NCBI GenBank assembly: GCA_900542085.1
Contig: UQMK01000005.1
Span: 36,090 to 100,089, forward strand
From: an uncultured Collinsella sp.
Lineage (GTDB): Bacteria > Actinomycetota > Coriobacteriia > Coriobacteriales > Coriobacteriaceae
DNA length: 64,000 bases
Direction of reading: 5' to 3'
Below, piece by piece: positions 1 to 7,629 of the stretch (positions within the stretch are counted from its first letter, which is position 1; every line of letters starts with the position of its first letter). Made by a program: the position numbers and the translations under genes. The notes beneath the pieces were generated by a model. The model did not search any database, was not told the DNA's origin, and worked only from the letters and a program-made list of their open reading frames with translations.

Positions 1-273
1 CGTTGTCATCCACGGGTTCGGCTGCCATTCGAGCGAGCGCGTTGCCAACCGCTGCGCGGTTCCCGAAACCTCGGGTTTCAGTTTGCTCGCGTGGTCGGCG
101 TTTCGCTCGATGATGCTTCGCGTCAGCTCCGCTTCATAGATGCCGCCACTCCACGTTGTAAAGCGCGGCGCGTACGCCGTGAACGTCTGGAAGTAACCGT
201 CCACGGCCTGCATGATCGGCTTGTGGAATACGGCATCGAACATTGAGCGGAACATCGACGTTCGTTTAGCCAC
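1..273 (-). CDS. Phage portal protein, N-terminal part (runs off left edge)
   Basis: The open frame reads leftward from a GTG at 271-273 to the window edge, giving 91 residues. A GGAGG sits 6 bases before the GTG, just downstream of the terminase stop. The translation contains FTTWSGGIYEAELTR, then SKLKPEV and PNPWMTT, which is the N-terminal pattern of HK97/SPP1-type siphovirus portal proteins. The portal forms the dodecameric ring through which the terminase pumps DNA into the prohead. The position directly after terL agrees with this. The rest of the gene and the head and tail genes lie outside the window. Confidence 0.85.
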   Translation of the reverse strand, partial: MAKRTSMFRSMFDAVFHKPIMQAVDGYFQTFTAYAPRFTTWSGGIYEAELTRSIIERNADHASKLKPEVSGTAQRLATRSLEWQPNPWMTT

Positions 274-275
274 GT

Positions 276-1997
276 TTAACCTCCAATCATGCTTCTGAAA
301 TCGTCCATCATGTCTTTTAAGACCACGAATGCATCGCATTCCGCCGCCCAGGCGTCGATGCGGTTGCGCGGGTCTTGGTTCTTTTTGTCGGGCGCGATGT
401 TTCCATTCGCGTCGCTGCGCACCGCAACGTTCGAGCGGCACCACTCGGCAATCGGGTTGCTGTTGTCAACTACGCGGTTCTCCTTGTACAGGGCGCGTAG
501 CTCCTTCATCGGCATCGAGAGCGTTTGAGCGCCTTGGATGACCTTCTTGAAGTTGTCGGCTCCGAAATAACCTTCGTAGGCTTCCACCGTCGGCACGTCG
601 CGCATGTGCCACGGGTCGTAGCCGCACGCGACGGCATAGATGCCGCATTTCTCGCGCACCTCGTCCACCCAATCGAGCACAAGCCGCTTGTCGATGATTG
701 GCGTCGGAGACGTTCGCAGAAGCCCGCGCGCGATCCACGCGTCGTAAGGCACGCCGTCGCGACCGCCGCGCCGTCCTTCCGTTTCCGCCTGCTCCAAGGC
801 GCGAAGCGGAATCCACGCCATGTGCATCGCATATATGCGCTCGTCGTTCGGGCGCATCATCAGCAAGCATGCGGCGGTGAGGTCGGTGGTGTCTGACGCG
901 TCAACGCCGAGCACCGCATAAGAAAAAGACCCGTCGGACGGGTCGAAAGTGTCATCGTTATGAATCTCAGCCCACGTAAGCCACGCTTGGCTTTGGTTTT
1001 CGATGAGGTTGAAGTCCTTGACCAGAAGTGTCGGCAGAAATGTCGGGTCATCTTTGGCCTTTGAGACGTTTTGGCGCAAGCCCTCAAGGCTTTTGATGGT
1101 GCCAAGGCCAGGGTTCGCCTTAATCCACGCCGATTCCTCTTGCCACTCATCGCGCTCATCAAGCTCGAAGATGAACGCTATGAAGCGCTCAGCCTTCTCG
1201 CCTGTCGCCTTACCGTCGAGCCATTTGGTGGCGTATTCGTATTGGGCGTCGAAGATGCCGTTCCGAACGAAACCGTTGGTCGTGATTTCCAGAACCAGCG
1301 GTTGGCGGCGGGCGGACGTGCCCTGAATGGTTAGGTCGTACAGATCACGGTTCTTCATTGCCGCGAGCTCGTCGACGATGGCACCTGAGATGTCAAGGCC
1401 GTCGAGGTGGTTCGTGTTGGCGGAAAGCGCCTTGATTGAACCCATGTTGAGGTCGCAGTAGAGGTCACTCACGCGCTTGCGAACGTGCCGCCCAAGAGCG
1501 GGCGACGTGAGAACCATGCGCCAGGCGTTGTTGAAGCCCTTCGCCGCCTGGTCGTGAGCCGTGGCGACGTTGTAGACCTCGGGCGCACCCTCATCGTCGT
1601 TGATAAGCAAGTCAAGCTCTATGGCGGAAGCGAGCGCGGTCTTGCCGTTCTTGCGCCCCATAATCCAGAGCACTTCGCGATACTGCCGCTTTCCCTCAAC
1701 GTCCACGAAGCCGAAAACGACGGATAGGATGGCTCGCTGGAAAAGCTCAAGCTCGAACGGCTGGCCGAGCTTGCCAGATGGAAGTCGGCAGAAGCGCTCG
1801 ATGAAGCTCACGTGTTTCTGCGCGTATTCCTCGCGATAGTGATATGGATACAGCGGGTCGTCGTTGTCCAAGTCTCGAAGGACGATGGCCGCGACCTGCT
1901 GCATCTTCGCGCACGCGGTTATCGTGCCGTCGAGGACGCCGCCGAAGTACTCGCGTATCGCCTTTTCGCACGAGCCAGCGGCCTTCTTCCTAGCCAC
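276..1997 (-). CDS. terL: Phage terminase large subunit
   Basis: This 573-residue protein is the ATP-driven DNA packaging motor and headful/cos nuclease. A deviant Walker A motif (GRKNGKT, residues about 114-120) is followed by a Walker B (GAIVDEL, about 205-211). The C-terminal nuclease half begins near residue 363 (LGVDASDTTD) and ends with DPRNRIDAWAAE, which supplies late acidic residues. The length is normal for phages with HK97-like packaging. It overlaps the small-subunit gene by 8 bases and is followed after 2 bases by the portal start, so the three are one translationally coupled unit. No frameshift or missing motif was seen. Confidence 0.93.
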   Translation of the reverse strand: MARKKAAGSCEKAIREYFGGVLDGTITACAKMQQVAAIVLRDLDNDDPLYPYHYREEYAQKHVSFIERFCRLPSGKLGQPFELELFQRAILSVVFGFVDVEGKRQYREVLWIMGRKNGKTALASAIELDLLINDDEGAPEVYNVATAHDQAAKGFNNAWRMVLTSPALGRHVRKRVSDLYCDLNMGSIKALSANTNHLDGLDISGAIVDELAAMKNRDLYDLTIQGTSARRQPLVLEITTNGFVRNGIFDAQYEYATKWLDGKATGEKAERFIAFIFELDERDEWQEESAWIKANPGLGTIKSLEGLRQNVSKAKDDPTFLPTLLVKDFNLIENQSQAWLTWAEIHNDDTFDPSDGSFSYAVLGVDASDTTDLTAACLLMMRPNDERIYAMHMAWIPLRALEQAETEGRRGGRDGVPYDAWIARGLLRTSPTPIIDKRLVLDWVDEVREKCGIYAVACGYDPWHMRDVPTVEAYEGYFGADNFKKVIQGAQTLSMPMKELRALYKENRVVDNSNPIAEWCRSNVAVRSDANGNIAPDKKNQDPRNRIDAWAAECDAFVVLKDMMDDFRSMIGG

Positions 1998-2418
1998 CGA
2001 ACCTCGTCTCGTTCAGGTAGTCCATGAGCGCATCGGCTGAAGTGCTGCCGCTCGGCATCATATCGGTGATCTGCTTGATACCGCGCGAGAACGTTGTGAA
2101 CAGCTTGTTGTACGCGGAAAAGCCCGGATGCTCGCGCAAGCCCGATTGACCGCCGCCGTTGTCGTACTCGGTGAAGATGCTTTCGCCCATCAGCTCCACG
2201 CGAGCTTGGTCGAGTTTCACTTTCAGAAACGCGATGTTCGACATCAGCGGCATGATGGCTGTGCGCTTGTCGTCTGGAATGACGTCCTTGGTCAAGCGCT
2301 GCAAGCGTTTCAACTCGTTTTGATAGAGCGATTGCACCGATTGCCCGTTCCGCTTCGGGGGGCTCTTCGCGACTTTCGGCGAAATCTCGGTACTTTCGCA
2401 TACTTTTCGCTTTGCCAC
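1990..2418 (-). CDS. terS: Phage terminase small subunit (P27-like)
   Basis: A 142-residue protein placed directly before terL. The C-terminal part GLREHPGFSAYNKLFTTFSR resembles the conserved end of P27-type small terminases, which recognise the packaging site and recruit the large subunit. The N-terminus is basic and rich in Pro/Ser/Lys. Together with the upstream HNH gene it forms the HNH-terS-terL-portal order typical of HK97-like cos phages. The family assignment rests on position and this motif. A different small-terminase family is possible, but the role is quite sure. Confidence 0.82.
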   Translation of the reverse strand: MAKRKVCESTEISPKVAKSPPKRNGQSVQSLYQNELKRLQRLTKDVIPDDKRTAIMPLMSNIAFLKVKLDQARVELMGESIFTEYDNGGGQSGLREHPGFSAYNKLFTTFSRGIKQITDMMPSGSTSADALMDYLNETRFGG

Positions 2419-2571
2419 AAGACCACCCCCGTTCTGAAAACCTTTGCGCGCATAAATCTATCTCCCGGCGTTGGTGCCCTAGGCTGGTAGCCTTGGTTTT
2501 CGAACGGGGGGATGCTGCGTCGCTCTGACCTGCTGTTTTGTTGTCTCTGTTTTGTGAGCTGCGAATTGTGC

Positions 2572-2901
2572 TCAGTCTGTGTGTTCACCGTTCAACGAAA
2601 CCAAGTTGCCGTCCTCATCAAACGCCAAGCCTTGCCTAGTGCTGCCTTGCCTTACCCAGCCGTGCACCTTCTTGTGGCACAGGTCGCACAGGCTCACTAG
2701 GTTGTCGAGGTTTGTGTTGATGTTCGGATCGTTGACGTTCGCTGGAGTCAGCTCCACGATGTGATGAACCATGACCGCTGGTGTCTCTACTCCTTGAGCC
2801 AAGCAATGCTGACAAAGGTAGCAATCGCGTTGCAATGCCTGCTCGCGAGCCTGTTCCCAGTCGGTCGAGTGATAGAAGCGGTATGAGAAGCCCTTAGCCA
2901 T
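2572..2901 (-). CDS. HNH endonuclease, packaging-associated
   Basis: A 109-residue HNH nuclease. Visible motifs are a first zinc pair CYLCQHC, the catalytic VHHIV, an asparagine region (NTNLDNLVSLC) and a second pair CDLCHKKVH. In many cos phages a small HNH protein next to the terminase genes is needed for cos cleavage by the terminase, and the same role is inferred here from position. The start ATG at 2901 has a GGAAGG upstream, just past a strong terminator (2919-2950), so this gene opens the packaging/late module. About 150 bases with no convincing gene separate it from terS. Confidence 0.88.
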   Translation of the reverse strand: MAKGFSYRFYHSTDWEQAREQALQRDCYLCQHCLAQGVETPAVMVHHIVELTPANVNDPNINTNLDNLVSLCDLCHKKVHGWVRQGSTRQGLAFDEDGNLVSLNGEHTD

Positions 2902-2918
2902 CGCCGTACCTTCCCAAC

Positions 2919-2950
2919 AAAAAAGGGACGCGAGCCGAAGCCCGTGTCCC
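2919..2950 (-). terminator. Strong intrinsic terminator between early and packaging modules
   Basis: On the minus strand an 11-bp stem with one mismatch and a TTCG loop (2925-2950) is followed by six T (2919-2924). It lies 18 bases before the HNH start, so it would stop early transcription from the right. Late transcription must then either read through (antitermination) or start in a very short space. Confidence 0.85.
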
Positions 2951-3016
2951 TTTCGTTTACCTAATCCACCGTAGCGAACTTTAGCATAAAGCGGGAAGTG
3001 AAGGGAAGTACTGTTT

Positions 3017-3463
3017 TTAATTTTCCTTTAGCCACGCCACGCCAACGGCATCGATATACCTGAACGCGGCATTGCACAATTCGCGGCACCACTTGGGAGA
3101 ACACTGCATAACAACAGCAACATCAGCCCATGGCATCGCCTGGCAGTAGCCCATACATACCGCATCGGCGTAGCGGTTGCCCTTGAGTTTTGCCAAGCCG
3201 CCGTGATTGTCGTTGCCATACAGCACGGCACAGGCTTCATCAACGGCGGCATTGCTTTCAACGATGCGCAGCTTCAAGCGTTGCTCAAAGTCGATGCGCC
3301 CGTTGATCGCATCCATAGGGTCACACGAACCACCACCGCCGCCAGCCGTATAACTCTGAGCCTTTGCCCCTTCACGAGCCTTGAGACGTGCAAGCATTTC
3401 TCTTGACTTCTCAAGACTCGCAACCTCATCGCGTATGCCCTCAAAGTATTCCCTGGCATCCAC
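3017..3463 (-). CDS. DUF1492/sigma-70 region 4-like phage regulator
   Basis: A 148-residue protein with an N-terminal helical part (MDAREYFEGIRDEVASLEKS), a glycine-rich linker at about 40-46, and a C-terminal helix-turn-helix-like part (PWADVAVVMQCSPKW). This layout matches small phage proteins annotated as DUF1492 or sigma-factor-like, related in arrangement to the ArpU/RinA late-gene activators of Firmicutes phages. It is the last gene before the terminator and the packaging genes, the usual place for a late activator. The function is inferred from fold and position; no catalytic motif is expected. Confidence 0.6.
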   Translation of the reverse strand: MDAREYFEGIRDEVASLEKSREMLARLKAREGAKAQSYTAGGGGGSCDPMDAINGRIDFEQRLKLRIVESNAAVDEACAVLYGNDNHGGLAKLKGNRYADAVCMGYCQAMPWADVAVVMQCSPKWCRELCNAAFRYIDAVGVAWLKEN

Positions 3464-3472
3464 GACAATCGC

Positions 3473-3910
3473 CTACTCGATGCCGGTAGAGCCGAAGCCG
3501 TCTTCGCCGCGCTCGGTGTCGCTCAGCTTATCGACTTCCACCAGATCGCACGGCACGAACGGCACAACGGCCATCTGGCATACACGCGAGCCCTTCGGTA
3601 GGAACACGGTATCGCAACTTAGATTGACGAGCGGTGCGCACACCTCGCCGCGAAAGCCGCTGTCGATAACGCCAACGCTGTTTCGAAGCGTGACGCCGTA
3701 CATGCCGCCAAGCCCCGAGCGCGGAAACACCAGGCCGACACACCCGCTCGGAATCTCGAACGCGCATCCGAGACCGACAATCGCGCTCGCGTTCGGTTCA
3801 AGCCTGCAATCCTCGGTGATGCACAAGTCGAAGCCCGCATCTCCATCGTGTGCGTAACGCGGCAGCTCTGCGCCGTCGAGCAGCTTCACGTTTAGTTTTC
3901 GTCCTTGCAT
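3473..3910 (-). CDS. dut: dUTP diphosphatase
   Basis: A 145-residue trimeric-type dUTPase that hydrolyses dUTP to dUMP and PPi, keeping uracil out of phage DNA. All five motifs are visible: DAGFDL (I), PRSGLG (II), GVIDSGFRGE (III), KGSRVCQM (IV) and the C-terminal ERGEDGFGSTG (V) that closes over the substrate. The length is normal. It sits between the DUF1492-like gene and ssb in the early operon with about 10-base gaps, so it is probably co-transcribed with them. Confidence 0.96.
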   Translation of the reverse strand: MQGRKLNVKLLDGAELPRYAHDGDAGFDLCITEDCRLEPNASAIVGLGCAFEIPSGCVGLVFPRSGLGGMYGVTLRNSVGVIDSGFRGEVCAPLVNLSCDTVFLPKGSRVCQMAVVPFVPCDLVEVDKLSDTERGEDGFGSTGIE

Positions 3911-3919
3911 ATCTGCCCC

Positions 3920-4354
3920 TTAAAACGGAATGTCTTCGTTGTAAACGTCAGGCACGTATGCCTGCTGCGGTTGAGCCTGGTACGGCTGCTGAGCCTGCGG
4001 CTGTTGCGGCTGCCTGTAGTTGGTCATGCCGATAACGTTGTCAACGATGACCTCTAGCTTGCGGTGGCGTTGGCCGTCTGCTTCCCACGTGCTCATGCGC
4101 AGGTGTCCTACGACGGCAAGCTTTGCGCCTTTTTGCAGGTAGCCATTAGCTTGCAGCGATTCGCCGCGCTTGCAAAATATCGTGCAATCGACCCAGCTAG
4201 TCTCATCTGCATAGCTACCATCTTGCTGCTTGCGGCGGTGATTGACGGCAAGCGAAAACACCGTAATTGCCATGCCGCCAGCCGTGTATTTCACCTCGGC
4301 GTCGTTGCCAAGATTTCCGCTCAGCGTGCAGGTGTTCAAACTCTCCGCGCTCAT
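3920..4354 (-). CDS. ssb: Single-stranded DNA-binding protein
   Basis: A 144-residue SSB. The start at 4354 (MSAESLNTCTLSGNLG) is preferred over longer upstream frames because its ATG overlaps the stop of the preceding gene as ATGA and the OB-fold begins at once. The OB domain covers about residues 5-110 (SWVDCTIFCKRGESL, LAVVGHL). A Gln/Pro-rich linker follows, and the acidic tip EDIPF closely matches the DDIPF tail that docks replication and repair partners. It likely works with the replication proteins encoded to its right. Confidence 0.96.
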   Translation of the reverse strand: MSAESLNTCTLSGNLGNDAEVKYTAGGMAITVFSLAVNHRRKQQDGSYADETSWVDCTIFCKRGESLQANGYLQKGAKLAVVGHLRMSTWEADGQRHRKLEVIVDNVIGMTNYRQPQQPQAQQPYQAQPQQAYVPDVYNEDIPF

Positions 4355-4590
4355 TCGGCACCTCCAGCCACCAGGGCAAGCGCCATGATTACAAACACTG
4401 CAACAGCGGTAGCGATTGCAGGGAACACCAGCGAGAACGCACCGCCAGTGAAGAGCAACACGAGCGCTTCCACTACGCAAAACGATAGGAACAACAGGCC
4501 GACAATGAGCAGGCAGGCTGCCATTGTAATGAGCAGAGTGACGCTCTTAACCGCAACACGGTAATCATCTCGCTTACGCATGCCTACCAC
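4351..4590 (-). CDS. Small two-helix membrane protein
   Basis: A 79-residue protein with two predicted membrane helices (about 15-37 and 43-75) after a short basic N-terminus. It overlaps ssb by 4 bases and the IHF-like gene by 7 bases, so it is translated as part of the early phage operon. No family is recognised. A holin is formally possible for a small two-helix protein, but its place between IHF-like and ssb genes and away from any lysin argues against that. Confidence 0.65.
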   Translation of the reverse strand: MVGMRKRDDYRVAVKSVTLLITMAACLLIVGLLFLSFCVVEALVLLFTGGAFSLVFPAIATAVAVFVIMALALVAGGAE

Positions 4591-4901
4591 CTCACCAGCG
4601 TAGACAGCAGGTTTGCCCGCTGGTTCTTGCCCAAGCCCTTCACCTTGCGACCGGTTGCTATGCGCAGCTTCTTCATGAGCGCATCGGCACAGGTCTCGGC
4701 GTATCCAGGCAAAGCCGTAATCATCTGCTTGACGCGCATGCCCGCAGCCGCCTGATCTCCTTCATCCGCAAGCTCAAAGAACTTCTCAAGCGGCAAAGCG
4801 CCCTTCTTCAACTGCTCGCGATACTCAGCTCGCTGATGCCTTATCTGCATTCCCTTAGCAAGGTTCTCTTGCCTTTGTTCTTTGGTCAAAATCGGTACCA
4901 T
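4584..4901 (-). CDS. Actinobacterial IHF (mIHF)-like DNA-binding protein
   Basis: A 105-residue protein with a basic N-terminal half and a C-terminal stretch (MITALPGYAETCADALMKK, then GLGKNQRANLL) that resembles the helix-two-turn-helix of mycobacterial integration host factor, whose signature is a Leu-Pro-Gly segment followed by GLGxRQRxxLL. The actinobacterial IHF is an essential host nucleoid protein and the L5 phage integration cofactor. Here the gene stands directly downstream of a phage tyrosine integrase, so a role in integration or excision is plausible. The ATG at 4901 is chosen because AGGAG lies 9 bases before it; an in-frame GTG at 4907 is too close to it. Confidence 0.7.
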   Translation of the reverse strand: MVPILTKEQRQENLAKGMQIRHQRAEYREQLKKGALPLEKFFELADEGDQAAAGMRVKQMITALPGYAETCADALMKKLRIATGRKVKGLGKNQRANLLSTLVRW

Positions 4902-4949
4902 TTTCACTATCTCCTGATTCTTACTTGAAATACGTCGGTTGTCGTTTTC

Positions 4950-4969
4950 AAAACCGCTGGTTTTGCGGT
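4950..4969. other. Palindrome AAACCNNNGGTTT and possible weak terminator
   Basis: The intergenic space after the tyrosine integrase holds a 15-bp palindrome (4950-4964) with the core AAACCGCTGGTTT. Read on the minus strand, ACCGC/GCGGT (4965-4969 with 4953-4957) can pair and is followed by a T-rich run, so it may also act as a weak terminator. The same palindromic core recurs at 8555 and 10298 in the prophage. Confidence 0.4.
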
Positions 4970-5009
4970 CTGACCTTTCTTTTTGTCGGCGTTAGCAAAA
5001 TGGTCGAAA

Positions 5010-6233
5010 TCACGCCGTTGGCACACTGTTGGCACCGTCTCCCTTAAGCTCGTCGGTGAACTTGTCGAACACCTCTGCCGCCCTCTGGTCGCGCCCCGGC
5101 ATGGCGTGCGCGTAAAGCCGAAGCGTGGTCGATTCGTTAGCGTGGCCGAAACGCTCGGCGATGTCCTTAAGGTTCGCGCCGTTCGCCAAAAGCCACGTTG
5201 CGTGCGTGTGTCGCAAGCTGTGGAACGTACAGCCCTTGGGAAGACCCAAACTGTTGCGTAGACGGCTGAACGCCTTCGAGACCGTCGTTGGGCGCATGAA
5301 GAAGCCGTTGAAACTCACCAGTGGCGAGTTTGGCGTGAAGGCATCGGAAAACGCATCCTGCAACGCGATGAAACCAAACACAGTCTCGAACTCACGTGCC
5401 GTCATGGAAACGTTTCGGCTCTTTCGACCTTTAGTAACATCCACGCGATCAAGCCCGCCGCCGTCAAGTTCGACAATCTTGCCGCATACATGGAGGTACC
5501 CAAGCCGCCTAAAAACATCTCGGCGACGCATCGCGCACACCTCGCCGACGCGCATGCCCGTATGCAGTGCAAGCCACGCGGCGAACGCGTAGGCTGCTTC
5601 GCGCATAGTCCTCTCACTCAGCTCATCTGGATGCAGAGAAGCCGTAATGGCCTCGTCAAGCCCTGGATAATCCCATTCGTCAAGCGCCACGGCTTCGTGC
5701 TTTTCCTCAGCAGGCGGCTCCACGTAAAACAGCGGGTTCATCTCACACACGCCGCTTTTGACCCAATGGTTGTATGCGCCACGCAAAAAGAAATGCACGC
5801 TTCGGACGGTGTTGCGCGACAAGCCTTGTCCGCGCTTCTCCTTCGGAAGCAGCAACCGTGTTTCGAAGTCGCTCAAATCCATTACCGACAACTTGCAGGC
5901 AGATTTGCCTTTGAGGTACTTGCCCACATACGAGCGCGCGAACAGGTTCCACCGCTTTACCGTGTAAGGGCTGATGCCTTTAACCTTGCGCTCGGCGATA
6001 TACGTCTTGAGCAAGTCGGTTATGATGGCGCTCTTTACCTTGCCGCCAGCGGAAAGCTGCGAAATCCAATGGTTCGCCAGCTCTTGAGCCTGCGCCCTCG
6101 TTGCCGCTTCGGGGAACTGCCGATATGGGCGAATCTTCGTGCCGTCAGGCGCGGTACCGAGATACGGGCGCGCATACCAAACGCCTTTCGCGTCTTGCTT
6201 GACCTCAACGCTCATGGCTTCCGCCCTTGTCAT
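5010..6233 (-). CDS. int: Phage tyrosine recombinase/integrase
   Basis: A 407-residue integrase with an AP2-like arm-binding N-terminus (about 8-60), a SAM-like core-binding domain (about 65-170) and a catalytic domain (about 180-390). The catalytic set is visible: Arg228 (HTGMRVGEV), a lysine in the TKGRKSR hairpin (about 268), His338/Arg341 (HSLRH), His364 (FGHAN) and Tyr374 (LRLYAH). The start at 6233 has GAGG 6 bases upstream; an internal ATG at 6215 is the alternative. The gene lies in the middle of the early operon, not at an attachment site, and the prophage has a second, unrelated serine recombinase at its end. Nothing suggests it is inactive. Confidence 0.93.
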   Translation of the reverse strand: MTRAEAMSVEVKQDAKGVWYARPYLGTAPDGTKIRPYRQFPEAATRAQAQELANHWISQLSAGGKVKSAIITDLLKTYIAERKVKGISPYTVKRWNLFARSYVGKYLKGKSACKLSVMDLSDFETRLLLPKEKRGQGLSRNTVRSVHFFLRGAYNHWVKSGVCEMNPLFYVEPPAEEKHEAVALDEWDYPGLDEAITASLHPDELSERTMREAAYAFAAWLALHTGMRVGEVCAMRRRDVFRRLGYLHVCGKIVELDGGGLDRVDVTKGRKSRNVSMTAREFETVFGFIALQDAFSDAFTPNSPLVSFNGFFMRPTTVSKAFSRLRNSLGLPKGCTFHSLRHTHATWLLANGANLKDIAERFGHANESTTLRLYAHAMPGRDQRAAEVFDKFTDELKGDGANSVPTA

Positions 6234-6414
6234 TGATTACCTCTATAGCATCGCCAACGATGTCAGACCACATAACGAGGTCTTCGTAGCTGACTTTCAC
6301 GCTCTCGCGCTCGCGCTTCTCGCACGTCAGGATGCGCCTGCTCATGTCCTGCGAGACCATGCAGAGGTTTTCGAGCACATGGCGCTTGCCAAGCCTACTC
6401 ATCGGAATCACCAC
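6205..6414 (-). CDS. Hypothetical small phage protein
   Basis: A 69-residue mostly helical, charged protein (CEKRERESVKVSYEDL in the middle). It overlaps the integrase start by 29 bases and the preceding gene by 20, as is common in this compact early operon. No family is recognised. Real coding is supported by the overlaps and the sense-strand composition, not by a motif. Confidence 0.5.
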   Translation of the reverse strand: MVIPMSRLGKRHVLENLCMVSQDMSRRILTCEKRERESVKVSYEDLVMWSDIVGDAIEVINDKGGSHER

Positions 6415-6565
6415 GCGTTATCGTCACCGACACGCCAGAGACGCCGAACAAATGCGCGAGGAACAACAGGGACACCGTTAAATCTTTTACCGCGTTCTCA
6501 ATGTCCTCGGTCTTTGCGTGTATTGCTTTGCCCTTAATCTCGAAGCCAAGCTTGACGCTACTCAT
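6395..6565 (-). CDS. Hypothetical small phage protein
   Basis: A 56-residue protein starting MSSVKLGFEIKGK. The ATG at 6565 is preferred because AAGG lies 8 bases before it and it overlaps the DUF3310 stop by only 8 bases. A longer frame from a TTG at 6580 has no room for a binding site. The sequence has an amphipathic middle (KDLTVSLLFLAHLFG) and an acidic end. Family unknown. Confidence 0.5.
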   Translation of the reverse strand: MSSVKLGFEIKGKAIHAKTEDIENAVKDLTVSLLFLAHLFGVSGVSVTITRGDSDE

Positions 6566-6875
6566 CCCCATCACCTTCAATCGCGCGGATCATGTTGCCG
6601 ATGCACTCTCGCGCCTTCTTGAGGTCTTCGATGCCGTTCTTGTCGCGCCATCGCCAGATGTACTTGAACGCGCATGCCTGCATGTGGGACACGTACGCTT
6701 CGGTTCCAAGCATCGACTCCATTGCCGACTTGCAATCGATGCCGGTGTGCCCAGCGTAATGCGATGGCTTCGTAACGGGATCAAAAGCAGAATCAGTGCT
6801 TGCTTCCGTTGCGTAGCAATCCACAAAACCATCCTCGTCGGTCAGATCGCCGACGCGTTTGACGTATGAAGTCAT
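6558..6875 (-). CDS. DUF3310 family phage protein
   Basis: A 105-residue protein. From about residue 33 it shows DPVTKPSHYAGHTGIDCKSA, then ACAFKYIWRWRDKNG and IEDLKKARECI, the pattern of the DUF3310 domain found in many phage proteins that are often labelled nucleotide kinase-like without direct proof. It overlaps the preceding P-loop gene by 4 bases (ATGA). The role is unknown; the family call is fairly sure. Confidence 0.85.
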   Translation of the reverse strand: MTSYVKRVGDLTDEDGFVDCYATEASTDSAFDPVTKPSHYAGHTGIDCKSAMESMLGTEAYVSHMQACAFKYIWRWRDKNGIEDLKKARECIGNMIRAIEGDGDE

Positions 6876-7276
6876 TCCTTGCCGCCTTTCTTACAGTTGC
6901 GCCAGACGCGCAGGCAGTTAACCAGTGTCGGATTTGCCTTGATTGCGAACTCGAAGTTGACGGCATCGGCATCTATGGTTACCGCTTCGGCTCTGATGCC
7001 CATATCGCCAAAAAAAGCACGAACGTCGTCAATAAGGACTGGAACCATTCCGTCGGAATCTCGCTTGACCTCAATTGAGGTAAACCCTCGCTCTCCATAG
7101 ATTCCACGACCAACAACAATTGGATCGGGTGCATCAATTCCGCATTTGCCCATATAGCGCCGAAGCCACGTTGCCTGCATTACGTTCCGAACGGCAATCG
7201 GAACGCCGCTTTGAGCGGAAAGCTCAAGCAGCCGTGTCGTTTTCCCCGATCCGCGAGTGCCGACGATGCAAATCAT
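6872..7276 (-). CDS. Small P-loop NTPase
   Basis: A 134-residue protein that starts MICIVGTRGSGKTT, so the Walker A (GTRGSGKT) is at the very N-terminus. The ATG at 7276 overlaps the previous stop as ATGA and is preferred over an 18-codon longer frame. A possible Walker B is VLIDDV near residue 80. The small size resembles short phage ATPases, but no specific family (kinase, helicase loader, packaging) could be assigned. Confidence 0.7.
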   Translation of the reverse strand: MICIVGTRGSGKTTRLLELSAQSGVPIAVRNVMQATWLRRYMGKCGIDAPDPIVVGRGIYGERGFTSIEVKRDSDGMVPVLIDDVRAFFGDMGIRAEAVTIDADAVNFEFAIKANPTLVNCLRVWRNCKKGGKE

Positions 7277-7629
7277 TCTTCCTCCTTTGAGCCCAACCAC
7301 GGATGCGGGAACAGAACCCTTGCACGGCATCCAGGGCAGTATTTCAAGCTGATAGGTTTGTACGGGTATTCAGGTTCGAACCAGCTGTATTCGCCATTCC
7401 AATCGAACATCAGCTCTTGGCCGCATTTCGAACACGTGAAGCAGTCGCAATCATCGGAAGGCTTGGCAATCCGCAAACACTGGTCTTCCTCATCCCACAC
7501 GGTGTCGAACTCTTCTGGAACGAACTCGCACTCTTCGTCGGGCACATACAGCCTGCCGTCGCATTCGATGATGTCGGGCTCGCCCTGCGGTTCGAGCAGT
7601 CGCAAAACACGGCTTTCCTCACTCGCCAT
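7273..7629 (-). CDS. Zinc-ribbon phage protein
   Basis: A 118-residue acidic protein starting MASEESRVLRLLEPQG. Two Cys pairs (CSKCGQEL and YCPGCRARV) near the C-terminus form a likely zinc ribbon, with aromatic residues between them. The start at 7629 overlaps the previous gene by 11 bases; a longer frame would bury that gene further. Function unknown; nucleic-acid or protein binding through the ribbon is a guess. Confidence 0.6.
   Translation of the reverse strand: MASEESRVLRLLEPQGEPDIIECDGRLYVPDEECEFVPEEFDTVWDEEDQCLRIAKPSDDCDCFTCSKCGQELMFDWNGEYSWFEPEYPYKPISLKYCPGCRARVLFPHPWLGSKEEE

Noticed and set aside
2310..2588. Minus-strand 92-residue frame between HNH and terS
   Set aside because: Overlaps the terS start by over 100 bases and has low-complexity basic sequence; no ribosome site.
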